The notes under the pieces are model-generated. The model ran no database searches. It was given only the letters and a program-made list of their open reading frames with translations, and was not told the origin of the DNA. A program made the position numbers and the translations under genes. A DNA stretch of 5,444 bases from Fidelibacterota bacterium (GTDB taxonomy: Bacteria; Fidelibacterota; Marinisomatia; Marinisomatales; S15-B10), in the NCBI GenBank assembly GCA_002691365.1, contig NZHL01000027.1, forward strand, positions 5,568 through 11,011, given 5' to 3'. Shown piece by piece: positions 1 to 5,444 of this stretch (positions are counted from its first letter, which is position 1; the number at the start of each line of letters is the position of its first letter).

Positions 1-240
1 ACCGAAAAGTTCACGCGCCTCGATGATCAGCGTTTAGAGTACGAGTGGACTGTTGAAGATCTCGAAATGTTTGAAGATAAGTTCACTGCTGTGGTGGAGA
101 TGCAGCTAACCAAAGATGATGTGTATGAGTATGCTTGCCACGAAGCGAACTACGCCATGCCCTTAATGTTGAGCGGCGCAAGGAAGCAAGAAGCGAACGG
201 TGAGCAAGATGATACTTGGCTCCCTAGTTGGTCAAGATAA
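1..240 (+). CDS. C-terminal end of an uncharacterised protein (5' end outside window)
   Basis: Frame 1 is open from the first base to TAA at 238-240 and gives 79 residues, so the start lies left of the window. The piece is acidic and soluble-looking, with no membrane segment. It contains a stretch reading FTRLDDQRLEYEWTVED followed by YEYACHEANYAMPLML and a charged, variable tail ending WSR. From memory, this layout (a beta-rich 'R-D-L-Y-V-D' stretch, then a Y-A-C-H-E-x-N-Y-A-M motif and a G-A-R turn) resembles the C-terminus of a family of secreted hypothetical proteins of about 270-300 residues seen in marine proteobacteria and Acidobacteria. I cannot name a function. It converges with the dehydrogenase gene across a 72-bp gap that holds no clear terminator. 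It could be the displaced body of the signal-peptide gene fragment at 4224-4301, which is speculation. Confidence 0.75.
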   Translation, partial: TEKFTRLDDQRLEYEWTVEDLEMFEDKFTAVVEMQLTKDDVYEYACHEANYAMPLMLSGARKQEANGEQDDTWLPSWSR

Positions 241-312
241 TCGGTTTATATTGAGATCAAATAAGCGATAGGAAACTTCCTGTTCACTTAGTCCATCCTC
301 GACAGCTATACT

Positions 313-2346
313 TTAGTCAGACTCGGGCAAACTAAAGGCAAAATATTCTGAGCCGGAAGGAGGTCCCATTCGTCCTCCTCCCGCTGCGATAACAACATAT
401 TGCTTGCCGTCAACACTATACATTGATGGTGTGGCAAATCCAGCGGCCGGTAACTCATATTCCCATAACAAAGAGCCGTCCGTGGCGTCATAGACATGAA
501 ATATTTTATCTGGTGTCGCTCCAATGAAAATCAGACCTGACGCCGTTACAATTGGCCCACCATAACTTTCCGAGCCCCAGTTTAGGTCTGGGTGGCTAGG
601 GTAATTTCCAAAATTAATTTGCCAGTCGATGTTACCTGTTGCTAGGTCTATTGAATTCAATGTTCCCCAAGGAGGTGAATTGCCAGGCAATCCTTCATGA
701 TCTCTTACGCGGATATAACCAGCAAAGGCATAATCAATTTCTTCTGAGTCGCTTTGCAGCTCTTCAATATCAGGGTTTCTTAGATATGATATTAATGCGC
801 TTCGCTCATAGCCTTCTAAGTTGCCAAACCCTGGCATGTTGCCTCTACCTTCAAGGACTGTCGTATTAATTTGTGCGCTTGAAAACCGCGCGGTAATATC
901 TAAAAGGCTTGGCCCTCTGTCCGTTCCTGCTCTGTCAGCGCCATGGCACGAACCGCAGTTCTCAGAATAGAGGCCTCTAGTAAACCCCGGCGGTCTCTCA
1001 TACACCCGTAAAATACCGCCTATCTCCTGCGCATTTAAAATGAGTTTATGACCATCTGGTAAATATGCAGACCCACCCCACTCAGCACCGCCATCATATG
1101 CGGGATAGAAGAGGACCCCCTCTGTGGTTGGCGGAGCCCACCGTCGTTGATCGAGCGGTTCAATTAACTCTGACACATAATCAATGGCCTTCTGATTGCG
1201 CGCAGTGAGTTCAAACTCTTGTCTGGTGAATGAAACAGAGGAAACAGGCTGGGTGGGAGAAACTTCCTCACCAGGCAGGGAGCTTGGAAGACCCTCTTCC
1301 TCATAAACCTCATATAAAGATTCACCGGTATCTCTGTTAAAGACAAACAAATGTCCGGATTTGGTGGTCAGAGCAACAGCATCTATTAACGTGCCATTTC
1401 TTTCCAGCTGGACTAACGTAGGCGGGGAAGGTAAATCTCGATCCCATAGATCATGCCTCACAGTCTGGTAGTGCCAGCGGTATTCGCCGGTTCGAGCATT
1501 TAGAGCTACTAAGCTATTAGCAAATAAATTATCTCCAGTCCTTGATGCGCCATAGAAATCTGGTGTGGCTGACCCAGTGGGGATGAATAACATTCCTCGC
1601 TGCTCATCCAGAGTCATTCCTGTCCAGTTATTTGCGCCACCAGCATTATCTAAAGACCCTTCCTCCCAAGTTTCGGAGCCAAGCCCACCTTCTCTGGGTA
1701 AGCTATTAAAACGCCAGACCTCGGCTCCAGTGCGCGCATCGAGCGCCCTAATCATACCTGCTTGTGAGTTTGCACTTTCAGCAGTTGAAAAGCCAAGAAT
1801 TAACTTGTCCTCAAATACTATTCCCGGAACACTAGTAAAAAAAGGAACCTCCTTATCTTCAGGCCTAAGATCTACTCTGCCATTTCGGCCGAAACTGGCG
1901 ACGGCTTTCCCAGTTTCGGCGTTAAGGGCAATTAGCTCTCGCCCCGCTGGGTAAAAAATTCGCCTGTCGTCTCCTTCTTGCCACCACATCAATCCTCGTT
2001 GAGCTGCTCCCGGCCCATCATAATCAGAGCGCCAGATTTCTTCGCCGGTAGCCGCATTGAGAGCGAAAGCAACGAGCTTCGGAGATAAGCCATACAGGAC
2101 TCCGTCGACAATCAGCGGGCTTGTGTACATACTCGAATTGCCTTCTCGCAGTTCCCCTGAATCATATGACCAAGCAAGCTCTAGCTGCGCAACGTTATCA
2201 TGCTTTATCTCTGATAAATTAGAGTAATGTGACCTGCCCGGATCGCCCATATAGGTGTCCCAATTCCCATTGAGCGGGATAACTTGCTCAGGACGCTCTG
2301 ATGAGCAGCCTGAAATTACGAACAGTAATAAAAAGATCTTTTTCAT
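313..2346 (-). CDS. PQQ-dependent dehydrogenase lipoprotein with inserted cytochrome c domain
   Basis: A complete 677-residue quinoprotein predicted to oxidise an alcohol, aldose or polyol in the periplasm using PQQ, passing electrons to its own haem. Residues 1-14 form a lipoprotein signal (MKKIFLLLFVISGC, lipidated Cys14; Ser at +2 suggests outer-membrane sorting). Beta-propeller blades show as A-x-D/N-x-x-T-G-x-x-x-W repeats near residues 95, 140, 201, 281, 335, 565 and 618. HDLWDRDLP (298-306) matches the segment carrying the catalytic Asp in E. coli membrane glucose dehydrogenase, and TTKSG (327-331) matches its conserved Lys region. GGAEWGG (419-425) is also typical. A class I cytochrome c domain (about 450-525) lies between late blades: CGSCH at 464-468 binds haem and M504 in GNMPGFG is the likely distal ligand. 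The N-terminal membrane domain of Gcd is absent. ATG at 2344-2346 has only a weak ribosome site, but it is the start that yields the lipobox. Substrate unknown. Confidence 0.95.
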   Translation of the reverse strand: MKKIFLLLFVISGCSSERPEQVIPLNGNWDTYMGDPGRSHYSNLSEIKHDNVAQLELAWSYDSGELREGNSSMYTSPLIVDGVLYGLSPKLVAFALNAATGEEIWRSDYDGPGAAQRGLMWWQEGDDRRIFYPAGRELIALNAETGKAVASFGRNGRVDLRPEDKEVPFFTSVPGIVFEDKLILGFSTAESANSQAGMIRALDARTGAEVWRFNSLPREGGLGSETWEEGSLDNAGGANNWTGMTLDEQRGMLFIPTGSATPDFYGASRTGDNLFANSLVALNARTGEYRWHYQTVRHDLWDRDLPSPPTLVQLERNGTLIDAVALTTKSGHLFVFNRDTGESLYEVYEEEGLPSSLPGEEVSPTQPVSSVSFTRQEFELTARNQKAIDYVSELIEPLDQRRWAPPTTEGVLFYPAYDGGAEWGGSAYLPDGHKLILNAQEIGGILRVYERPPGFTRGLYSENCGSCHGADRAGTDRGPSLLDITARFSSAQINTTVLEGRGNMPGFGNLEGYERSALISYLRNPDIEELQSDSEEIDYAFAGYIRVRDHEGLPGNSPPWGTLNSIDLATGNIDWQINFGNYPSHPDLNWGSESYGGPIVTASGLIFIGATPDKIFHVYDATDGSLLWEYELPAAGFATPSMYSVDGKQYVVIAAGGGRMGPPSGSEYFAFSLPESD

Positions 2347-2425
2347 GAGGTCTTTTGCCAGGAATGTTGAAGATTGAACAAGAATAAACGCATCGCGGCT
2401 GCGAGTCTAGATTGATATTTTTTTT

Positions 2426-2462
2426 AGGGAGCACAATGAGTTTAACTTTGAAGATCCGTTGA
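2426..2462 (+). other. Orphan translation start: Shine-Dalgarno plus 8-codon ORF
   Basis: AGGGAG at 2426-2431 stands four bases before ATG 2436-2438, the best ribosome site in the 147-bp gap between the divergent dehydrogenase and DUF418 genes. The frame reads MSLTLKIR and stops at TGA 2460-2462, followed directly by TAA and TAA. It lies about 35 bp before the headless DUF418 remnant, which has no ribosome site of its own. It could be the surviving first codons of that gene after an internal deletion, because DUF418 proteins often begin with a short polar stretch ending in Arg before the first membrane segment. It could equally be a leader peptide or chance. No convincing -35/-10 pair was found upstream. 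Confidence 0.3.
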
Positions 2463-2493
2463 TAATAAGCTGTAAAACTTTTAAGCTGCTTCC

Positions 2494-2907
2494 ATGAATA
2501 TTCCAAATCAAACACCGGCGACCTCGGAGAAAGGATTCGTTAATGAGCCGATCAATGATCTAGGGCGATTAGCTATGGCGCTGGGCTATACAGGAATGGT
2601 TATGATTCTTTGCAAGTTGGAGATTCTCTCAACAGTTCGTCATGCCCTAGCATGCGTTGGCCAGATGGCTTTAACAAACTACCTCGCCCAAACAGTTATT
2701 TGTAATACTATCTTCCTCGGGTTTGGTTTTGGCATGTGGGGTAAAATGCAGCGATATGAAATTTATTTCGTCGTTCTAGGTATTTGGGTTTTCCAGTTAA
2801 TTTTCAGTGTAGCTTGGCTACAGAGGTACAGTTTTGGGCCAGCCGAATGGTTATGGCGCAGTTTGACCTACCGGAAAAGTCAGCCTATGAGAAAAATAGC
2901 AAGTTAA
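2494..2907 (+). pseudogene. DUF418 (YeiB-type) membrane protein, N-terminally truncated remnant
   Basis: The 137-residue frame carries the C-terminal DUF418 domain. GRLAMALGY at 24-32 begins the recognisable similarity, followed by GQMALTNYLAQ (56-66), a hydrophobic G-rich stretch (67-82), another membrane segment (90-109) and the family signature FGPAEWLWRSLTY (114-126). About three membrane segments remain. DUF418 proteins are usually near 400 residues with many more segments, so roughly the first two thirds is missing. The first 14 residues look non-native. ATG 2494 has no Shine-Dalgarno, and an in-frame TAA lies three codons upstream (2482-2484), so the annotated start is probably not the ancestral one. 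Family members are putative inner-membrane proteins of unknown or transport-related role. It is followed after 10 bp by the broken crotonase on the same strand, suggesting a former operon. Confidence 0.8.
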
Positions 2908-2917
2908 TTTAAAATCC

Positions 2918-3694
2918 ATGGCTTACAAGTATCTAGAAATTGACAAGAGTGACCAAATCGCGACGCTAACACTTAATAGACCAGATTGTGGTAATGCCCT
3001 GAGCTTGTCGCTGATGCGAGAGATTATAGATGCTGCAAATTCGTTCAAGTACGATACTCATACTCGAGTAGTTATAATAAAAGGTCAGGGCAAGCATTTC
3101 TGCGTCGGGGCTGACCTTAAAGACGAAAAGCGTTGGAAAGCGGGGGAGTCTGAAGATTTGCTCGCAAAAAGTCGTTTGACTCAGATTGGTAGAGAATTAA
3201 TTGAAGCACTCGTCGGCATTAATCAAATTACCATCGCCCGCCTGCACGGAGCCTCTGCGGGCGGGGGTGCATGTATTCCCTCTGCCTGCGATTTTAGGAT
3301 AGCTTCACGTCAGGCCGTTCTTGGTTATCCTGAGGTTAAGCTCGGCATGAATCTTAGCTGGGAAGCCCTGCCATTGTATTATAACCTTGTTGGCCCTTCT
3401 GTTACAAAGCGGCTGCTAGTGGGCGGAGAGTTGGAAAAAGCTAATGATCTTTTGGCTTAGGGGTTTATTGATGAAGTCGTTGAGGAAGCACAATTGGACT
3501 CAAGAGTTATTGAGTTGGCTGAATTCTATGCCCAAAGACCGCCTTTGGCTGCGCAAATGATTAAGCGTAGTATAAATGCAATCCAGATGGCTAGTTCTGG
3601 CATAATGCACATGGATGGTGACCAAAATGCGTTGGCGACTTTAGGTGAAGATTTCAAGGCAGCGCGAGAGTCATTCAAGCGTAAAAGTAAATAA
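2918..3694 (+). pseudogene. Enoyl-CoA hydratase/isomerase (crotonase) interrupted by an in-frame amber codon
   Basis: Codons 1-180 and 182-258 are in one frame, separated only by TAG at 3458-3460; the total matches the usual crotonase length of about 260. Visible marks are LNRPDCGNALS (19-29), the first oxyanion-hole loop FCVGADL (61-67), the second in GASAGGGA (111-118), CDFRIAS (124-130) and YPEVKLG (137-143). E139 aligns with the second catalytic Glu of rat enoyl-CoA hydratase (Glu164), while the position of Glu144 is C119, so classical hydratase chemistry is doubtful; isomerase or another crotonase activity is possible. After the stop, GFIDEVV continues the family pattern in which the preceding residue is usually Trp (A-W-G-x-I/V-D-E-V), so a single TGG to TAG change explains the break. 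The remaining C-terminus is typical, including PPLAAQMIKRSI. ATG 2918 has no clear ribosome site. Truncated product, pseudogene, sequencing error and suppression are all possible. Confidence 0.88.
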
Positions 3695-3716
3695 ATTTGA
3701 GGAATTTTAGGTAAAC

Positions 3717-3735
3717 CTAGTCGGTTACTAGTCGG
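3717..3735 (+). repeat. Short tandem direct repeat CTAGTCGG x2
   Basis: CTAGTCGG occurs at 3717-3724 and 3728-3735, separated by TTA, in the gap between the broken crotonase and the truncated MATE gene. AACC/GGTT arms around the first copy could form a small hairpin, and a T5 run follows at 3740-3744. The stem is too weak to call a terminator. It could be a remnant of slippage or an operator-like site for the MATE promoter; nothing decides between these. Confidence 0.35.
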
Positions 3736-4075
3736 CTGGTTTTTGGTTATGTTTTTATCCAAAGTTCACTTTAAAAAAGACACTTTGTTCGAGCTGGCGA
3801 GAATCGCCCTCCCGATGGTCGTCTCTCAGGGGACTTTTGCAGTCATGATTTTTACTGATCGCTACTTCATGTCGCAAATAGATTCTGTTCATATGGCGGC
3901 TGCATTAGGTGGCGGAGTGGCGGCTTTTTTTTCGTTTTGCTTTTTTACGGGCCTCCTCTCTTATGCGAATGCGCTTACAGCGCAGTATTTGGGTGCTGGT
4001 GAGCTTGCGAAGTGCTCAAAGGTAGTCACGCAGGGAATTGTAATAACGATCATGTGTTCGCCTTTTTTGGTGATC

Positions 4076-4223
4076 ATTACTTACTTCGTTTCAGGTATCT
4101 TTGAAAATGTGGGTCATGACCCTATTCAAGTAGAGTTGGAAAAGACCTACTACATTGTTTTAATGCTTGGAGTAGTCATCACTCTAACTAAGACTTGTCT
4201 CTCCTCTTATTTCGCTGGGATTG
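4076..4223 (+). repeat. Left arm of inverted MATE repeat
   Basis: These 148 bases match the reverse complement of 5297-5444 with 8 differences and no gaps. The differences are GGT/GGC, GAG/GAT, ATT/GTT, GTT/ATT, GTC/ATA (two bases), GCT/GCA and GGG/GGA, giving only conservative protein changes (E/D and I/V). Two blocks of 38 identical bases occur. The right end is sharp: after ATTG at 4220-4223 the sequences are unrelated. The left end is undetermined because the partner runs off the window. Confidence 0.95.
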
Positions 4224-4248
4224 AGAAAATACCACGTTCCCAGCGAAA
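4210..4248. repeat. 11-bp perfect inverted repeat across the MATE break point
   Basis: TTTCGCTGGGA at 4210-4220 pairs exactly with TCCCAGCGAAA at 4238-4248 across a 17-base spacer. The left half encodes FAGI of the MATE remnant; the right half, read on the minus strand, encodes FAG of the signal-peptide fragment. The similarity end point (4223/4224) lies in the spacer. No T-run follows, so it is unlikely to be a terminator. It may have taken part in forming the junction. Confidence 0.8.
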
Positions 4249-4301
4249 GAAACTACAAGTATCGCCGCCAAATAATTGATATTGTTTTGCAGTAGTCTCA
4301 T
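4224..4301 (-). pseudogene. 5' fragment of a secreted-protein gene (signal peptide only)
   Basis: On the minus strand ATG at 4299-4301 opens a 26-codon stretch with classic signal-peptide form: a polar start MRLLQNNIN, a hydrophobic core YLAAILVVSFAGNVV and a probable signal peptidase I site after VFS, before QSQ. A purine-rich GAGAGAGAAG lies just upstream as a plausible ribosome site. Further upstream, TTGACT (minus strand of 4363-4368) and a poor TAGACC (4340-4345) stand 17 bases apart as a very tentative promoter. The start lies about 90 bp after the stop of the minus-strand MATE gene, as expected for a downstream operon gene. After codon 26 the frame runs straight into antisense MATE sequence, so the mature protein is lost here. 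Identity of the original protein unknown; a chance reading frame is possible, but the combination of start, ribosome site, core and cleavage site makes this less likely. Confidence 0.55.
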
Positions 4302-4391
4302 GGCTTCTCTCTCAGCATTTTTTGGGTGATATTGGTAAAGGTCTAGAAGGCTAACTGCTCACAGTCAAGTCTGCAACATGAAGTTATAGAT

Positions 4392-5444
4392 CTATTCATT
4401 CATGACCAACTTCAACCGCTCGGGGTCTCGCCACACTCCGTTCTGCAACCTCCATATATAGACTATCGCTATGGCGAAAATCATCGCACAGAAAGTCAAC
4501 CAGGAGACACGAGGACCGAACTGCCAGACCAGAATTACGTAGTATTGAGCAATCAGCATTGCCCAATGGAGACCGACAGAAGCATACATCAGCCAGCGAG
4601 TATCTCCAGCTCCTCGCAAAACCCCACCCGTTATGATGATCATTGCGTCGGCGATGACATAACTCGACAGTCCTATCATCATAAATGCCGATAAGTCACG
4701 AATTTCAGAAAAATCCCCCTCGGGGGGGGAAAAAACCTCAACCAATGGGAACCTGAAAGTAATGTAGAGAACTGCTAGAATCGCCGAGTAAACGATGCCT
4801 AGAAAAAATCCAGCCGACATAACTTCATCTGTCCGAGCCATATCGTTCGCTCCAACAAAACGACCAATCAAACTGATTACCCCTATGTTTAAACCTATCA
4901 TAGGAACAAACGACAACAAATCCCAATTGAACACGATAGCCGCCGAAGCCCCCTCTACAATGCCGTAACCTTGGAACATAAGTAGAAATAAGTTGAAAGC
5001 GGCGACGTTGAGAAATAGTTCGAGGCCCGAAGGAAAGCCCAGTCTCCAAAAGCGGCGCAGAACACCCCAATCAATTTGAAAGGAGCTCATGACAAAAAAC
5101 TTATCACGGTGTTCCTTATGAAGGTAGAAGACAATAAAAAGTATACAAGCAAAGAGACTAGCAATTATTGTCGACACACCAGCTCCAACAATACCAAGCG
5201 CTGGCAACCCTATTTTTCCAAACACCATCACATAGCACAGAGGCACGTTAAAAAGCAGGCCGCAAACATCACATATCATCACCACACGAGTCCGACCAAT
5301 TCCTGCGAAATAAGAGGAGAGACAAGTCTTAGTTAGAGTGATTATTACTCCAAGCATTAAAATAACGTAGTAGGTCTTTTCCAAATCTACTTGAATAGGG
5401 TCATGACCCACATTTTCAAAGATGCCTGAAACGAAGTAAGTAAT
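4392..5444 (-). CDS. MATE family efflux transporter, probably intact, 5' end beyond window
   Basis: The minus strand is open from the right edge to TAG at 4392-4394, giving 350 residues from ITYFVSGIFEN onward. The GTG at 5409-5411 is an internal Val, not the start: the frame continues upstream and matches the left MATE copy residue for residue from position 112. Adding the 111 missing residues predicts about 461 in total, normal for MATE. Visible features include SSYFAGIGRTRVV, NVPLCYVMVFG, GIVGAGVST, the second-bundle start LGFPSGLELFLN, GLNIGVISLIGRFVGAND and VLRGAGDTRW. About nine membrane helices remain. The product should be an inner-membrane antiporter using a Na+ or H+ gradient to expel an organic cation or metabolite; the substrate cannot be read. 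A T6C8 homopolymer pair lies in the coding sequence. Its start and promoter lie about 330 bp past the edge. Confidence 0.92.
   Translation of the reverse strand: MTYFVSGIFENVGHDPIQVDLEKTYYVILMLGVIITLTKTCLSSYFAGIGRTRVVMICDVCGLLFNVPLCYVMVFGKIGLPALGIVGAGVSTIIASLFACILFIVFYLHKEHRDKFFVMSSFQIDWGVLRRFWRLGFPSGLELFLNVAAFNLFLLMFQGYGIVEGASAAIVFNWDLLSFVPMIGLNIGVISLIGRFVGANDMARTDEVMSAGFFLGIVYSAILAVLYITFRFPLVEVFSPPEGDFSEIRDLSAFMMIGLSSYVIADAMIIITGGVLRGAGDTRWLMYASVGLHWAMLIAQYYVILVWQFGPRVSWLTFCAMIFAIAIVYIWRLQNGVWRDPERLKLVMNE
4722..4735 (-). repeat. T6C8 homopolymer tract inside the MATE coding sequence
   Basis: On the plus strand eight G (4722-4729) are followed by six A (4730-4735); on the coding strand this is TTTTTTCCCCCCCC within codons for VFSPPEG, about residue 350 of the predicted 461. 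Tracts of this type are prone to slipped-strand mispairing; a one-base change would frameshift the last quarter of the transporter. The frame is intact as given. A C5 run at 4715-4719 could also pair with the G tract. Confidence 0.7.
5297..5444 (-). repeat. Right arm of inverted MATE repeat (continues past window)
   Basis: Reverse-complement partner of 4076-4223, 140 of 148 bases identical. Here the MATE frame continues normally after FAGI into GRTRVV, so this arm carries the ancestral continuation and the left arm the altered one. The match still holds at the last base of the window, so the true arm is longer, possibly covering the whole N-terminal third of the gene or more. Confidence 0.95.

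Larger units (their letters stand above)
3749..4279 (+). pseudogene. MATE family efflux transporter, truncated after about 160 residues with a foreign tail
   Basis: N-terminal third of a MATE (DinF/NorM-type) cation-coupled drug exporter of the inner membrane. Numbering from TTG 3743, residues 17-160 are MATE-like: ALPMVVSQ in the first helix, FTDRYF, MAAALGGG, SYANALTAQYLGAGE after helix 2, VTQG opening helix 3, then helix 4 ending SSYFAGI. ATG 3749 is preferred over TTG 3743; neither has a strong ribosome site. After residue 160 the last 18 codons (EKIPRSQRKK...) are charged, have no MATE character and stop at TGA 4277-4279. They are the antisense of a signal-peptide coding sequence (4224-4301). 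Full MATE proteins are near 460 residues, so about two thirds is missing and transport is very unlikely. A T8 tract lies at 3925-3932. Codons 112-160 are 95% identical at DNA level to the inverted copy at the right edge. Confidence 0.9.

Noticed and set aside
270..281. Palindrome AGGAAACTTCCT between the convergent genes at 240 and 313 as a bidirectional terminator
   Set aside because: Five-base arms with a two-base loop and no T-run on either side are too weak.
1565..1954. 129-codon plus-strand open frame inside the dehydrogenase gene
   Set aside because: It is antisense to a well-conserved PQQ propeller; composition and lack of a ribosome site mark it as a shadow.
2391..2408. TCGC/GCGA hairpin in the gap upstream of the dehydrogenase as an operator or riboswitch
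   Set aside because: The stem is only four pairs with no supporting structure.
2288..2515. Minus-strand open frame overlapping the 5' end of the dehydrogenase
   Set aside because: It overlaps the lipoprotein start in another frame, shows no family resemblance and covers the divergent intergenic gap.
3494..3694. Separate 66-residue protein starting at TTG 3494
   Set aside because: It is in frame with the crotonase and continues its C-terminal pattern, so it is the part after the amber codon.
4224..4391. Insertion sequence or transposon end between the two MATE genes
   Set aside because: No transposase, no target duplication and no terminal repeats beyond the 11-bp pair; the signal-peptide reading explains the segment better.
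4386..4395. Palindrome ATAGATCTAT over the stop of the right MATE gene
   Set aside because: Ten bases, AT-rich, unpaired with any second copy; likely chance.
5409..5411. GTG as the real start of the right MATE gene
   Set aside because: The frame stays open upstream to the edge and matches the left MATE copy, so this codon is an internal valine.

Overview
The window looks like an accessory, partly decaying region of a Gram-negative chromosome. A lipoprotein-type PQQ dehydrogenase with a built-in cytochrome c domain implies a periplasm and an aerobic respiratory chain. The family mix (PQQ/cytochrome dehydrogenase, DUF418, crotonase, MATE) and the middling base composition suggest a proteobacterium, perhaps a marine gammaproteobacterium or a metagenome-derived relative. 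That assignment is an inference from family resemblance only.

Layout, left to right: (1) 1-240, plus strand, the last 79 codons of an uncharacterised protein that starts outside the window. (2) 313-2346, minus strand, a complete PQQ-dependent dehydrogenase lipoprotein, tail to tail with the first gene. (3) 2494-4279, plus strand, three consecutive damaged genes: a DUF418 membrane protein without its N-terminal two thirds, an enoyl-CoA hydratase/isomerase of normal length broken by one in-frame TAG, and a MATE efflux transporter cut off after about 160 residues. (4) 4224-4301, minus strand, what looks like only the start of a secreted-protein gene (a signal peptide), overlapping the foreign tail of the truncated MATE. 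(5) 4392-5444, minus strand, a MATE gene whose open part covers the last 350 residues and whose 5' end lies beyond the right edge.

The main structure of interest is at the right. The two MATE genes face each other, and residues 112-160 of the left copy match the start of the visible right copy in inverted orientation over at least 148 bp, with 8 differences. At the exact base where this similarity ends, the left copy runs into the reverse complement of a signal-peptide coding sequence, and an 11-bp perfect inverted repeat spans the junction. This is a rearrangement junction. It could be a chromosomal inversion, the edge of an asymmetric inverted duplication, or an assembly or amplification chimera. 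As arranged, recombination between the arms would move the long C-terminal part from the right gene to the left one.

Functionally, the dehydrogenase is the only complete gene. It should oxidise an alcohol or sugar in the periplasm and pass electrons to its own haem. The right-hand MATE is probably intact and would exchange cations for an organic substrate. I see no defence system, CRISPR array, tRNA, rRNA or recognisable transposase.
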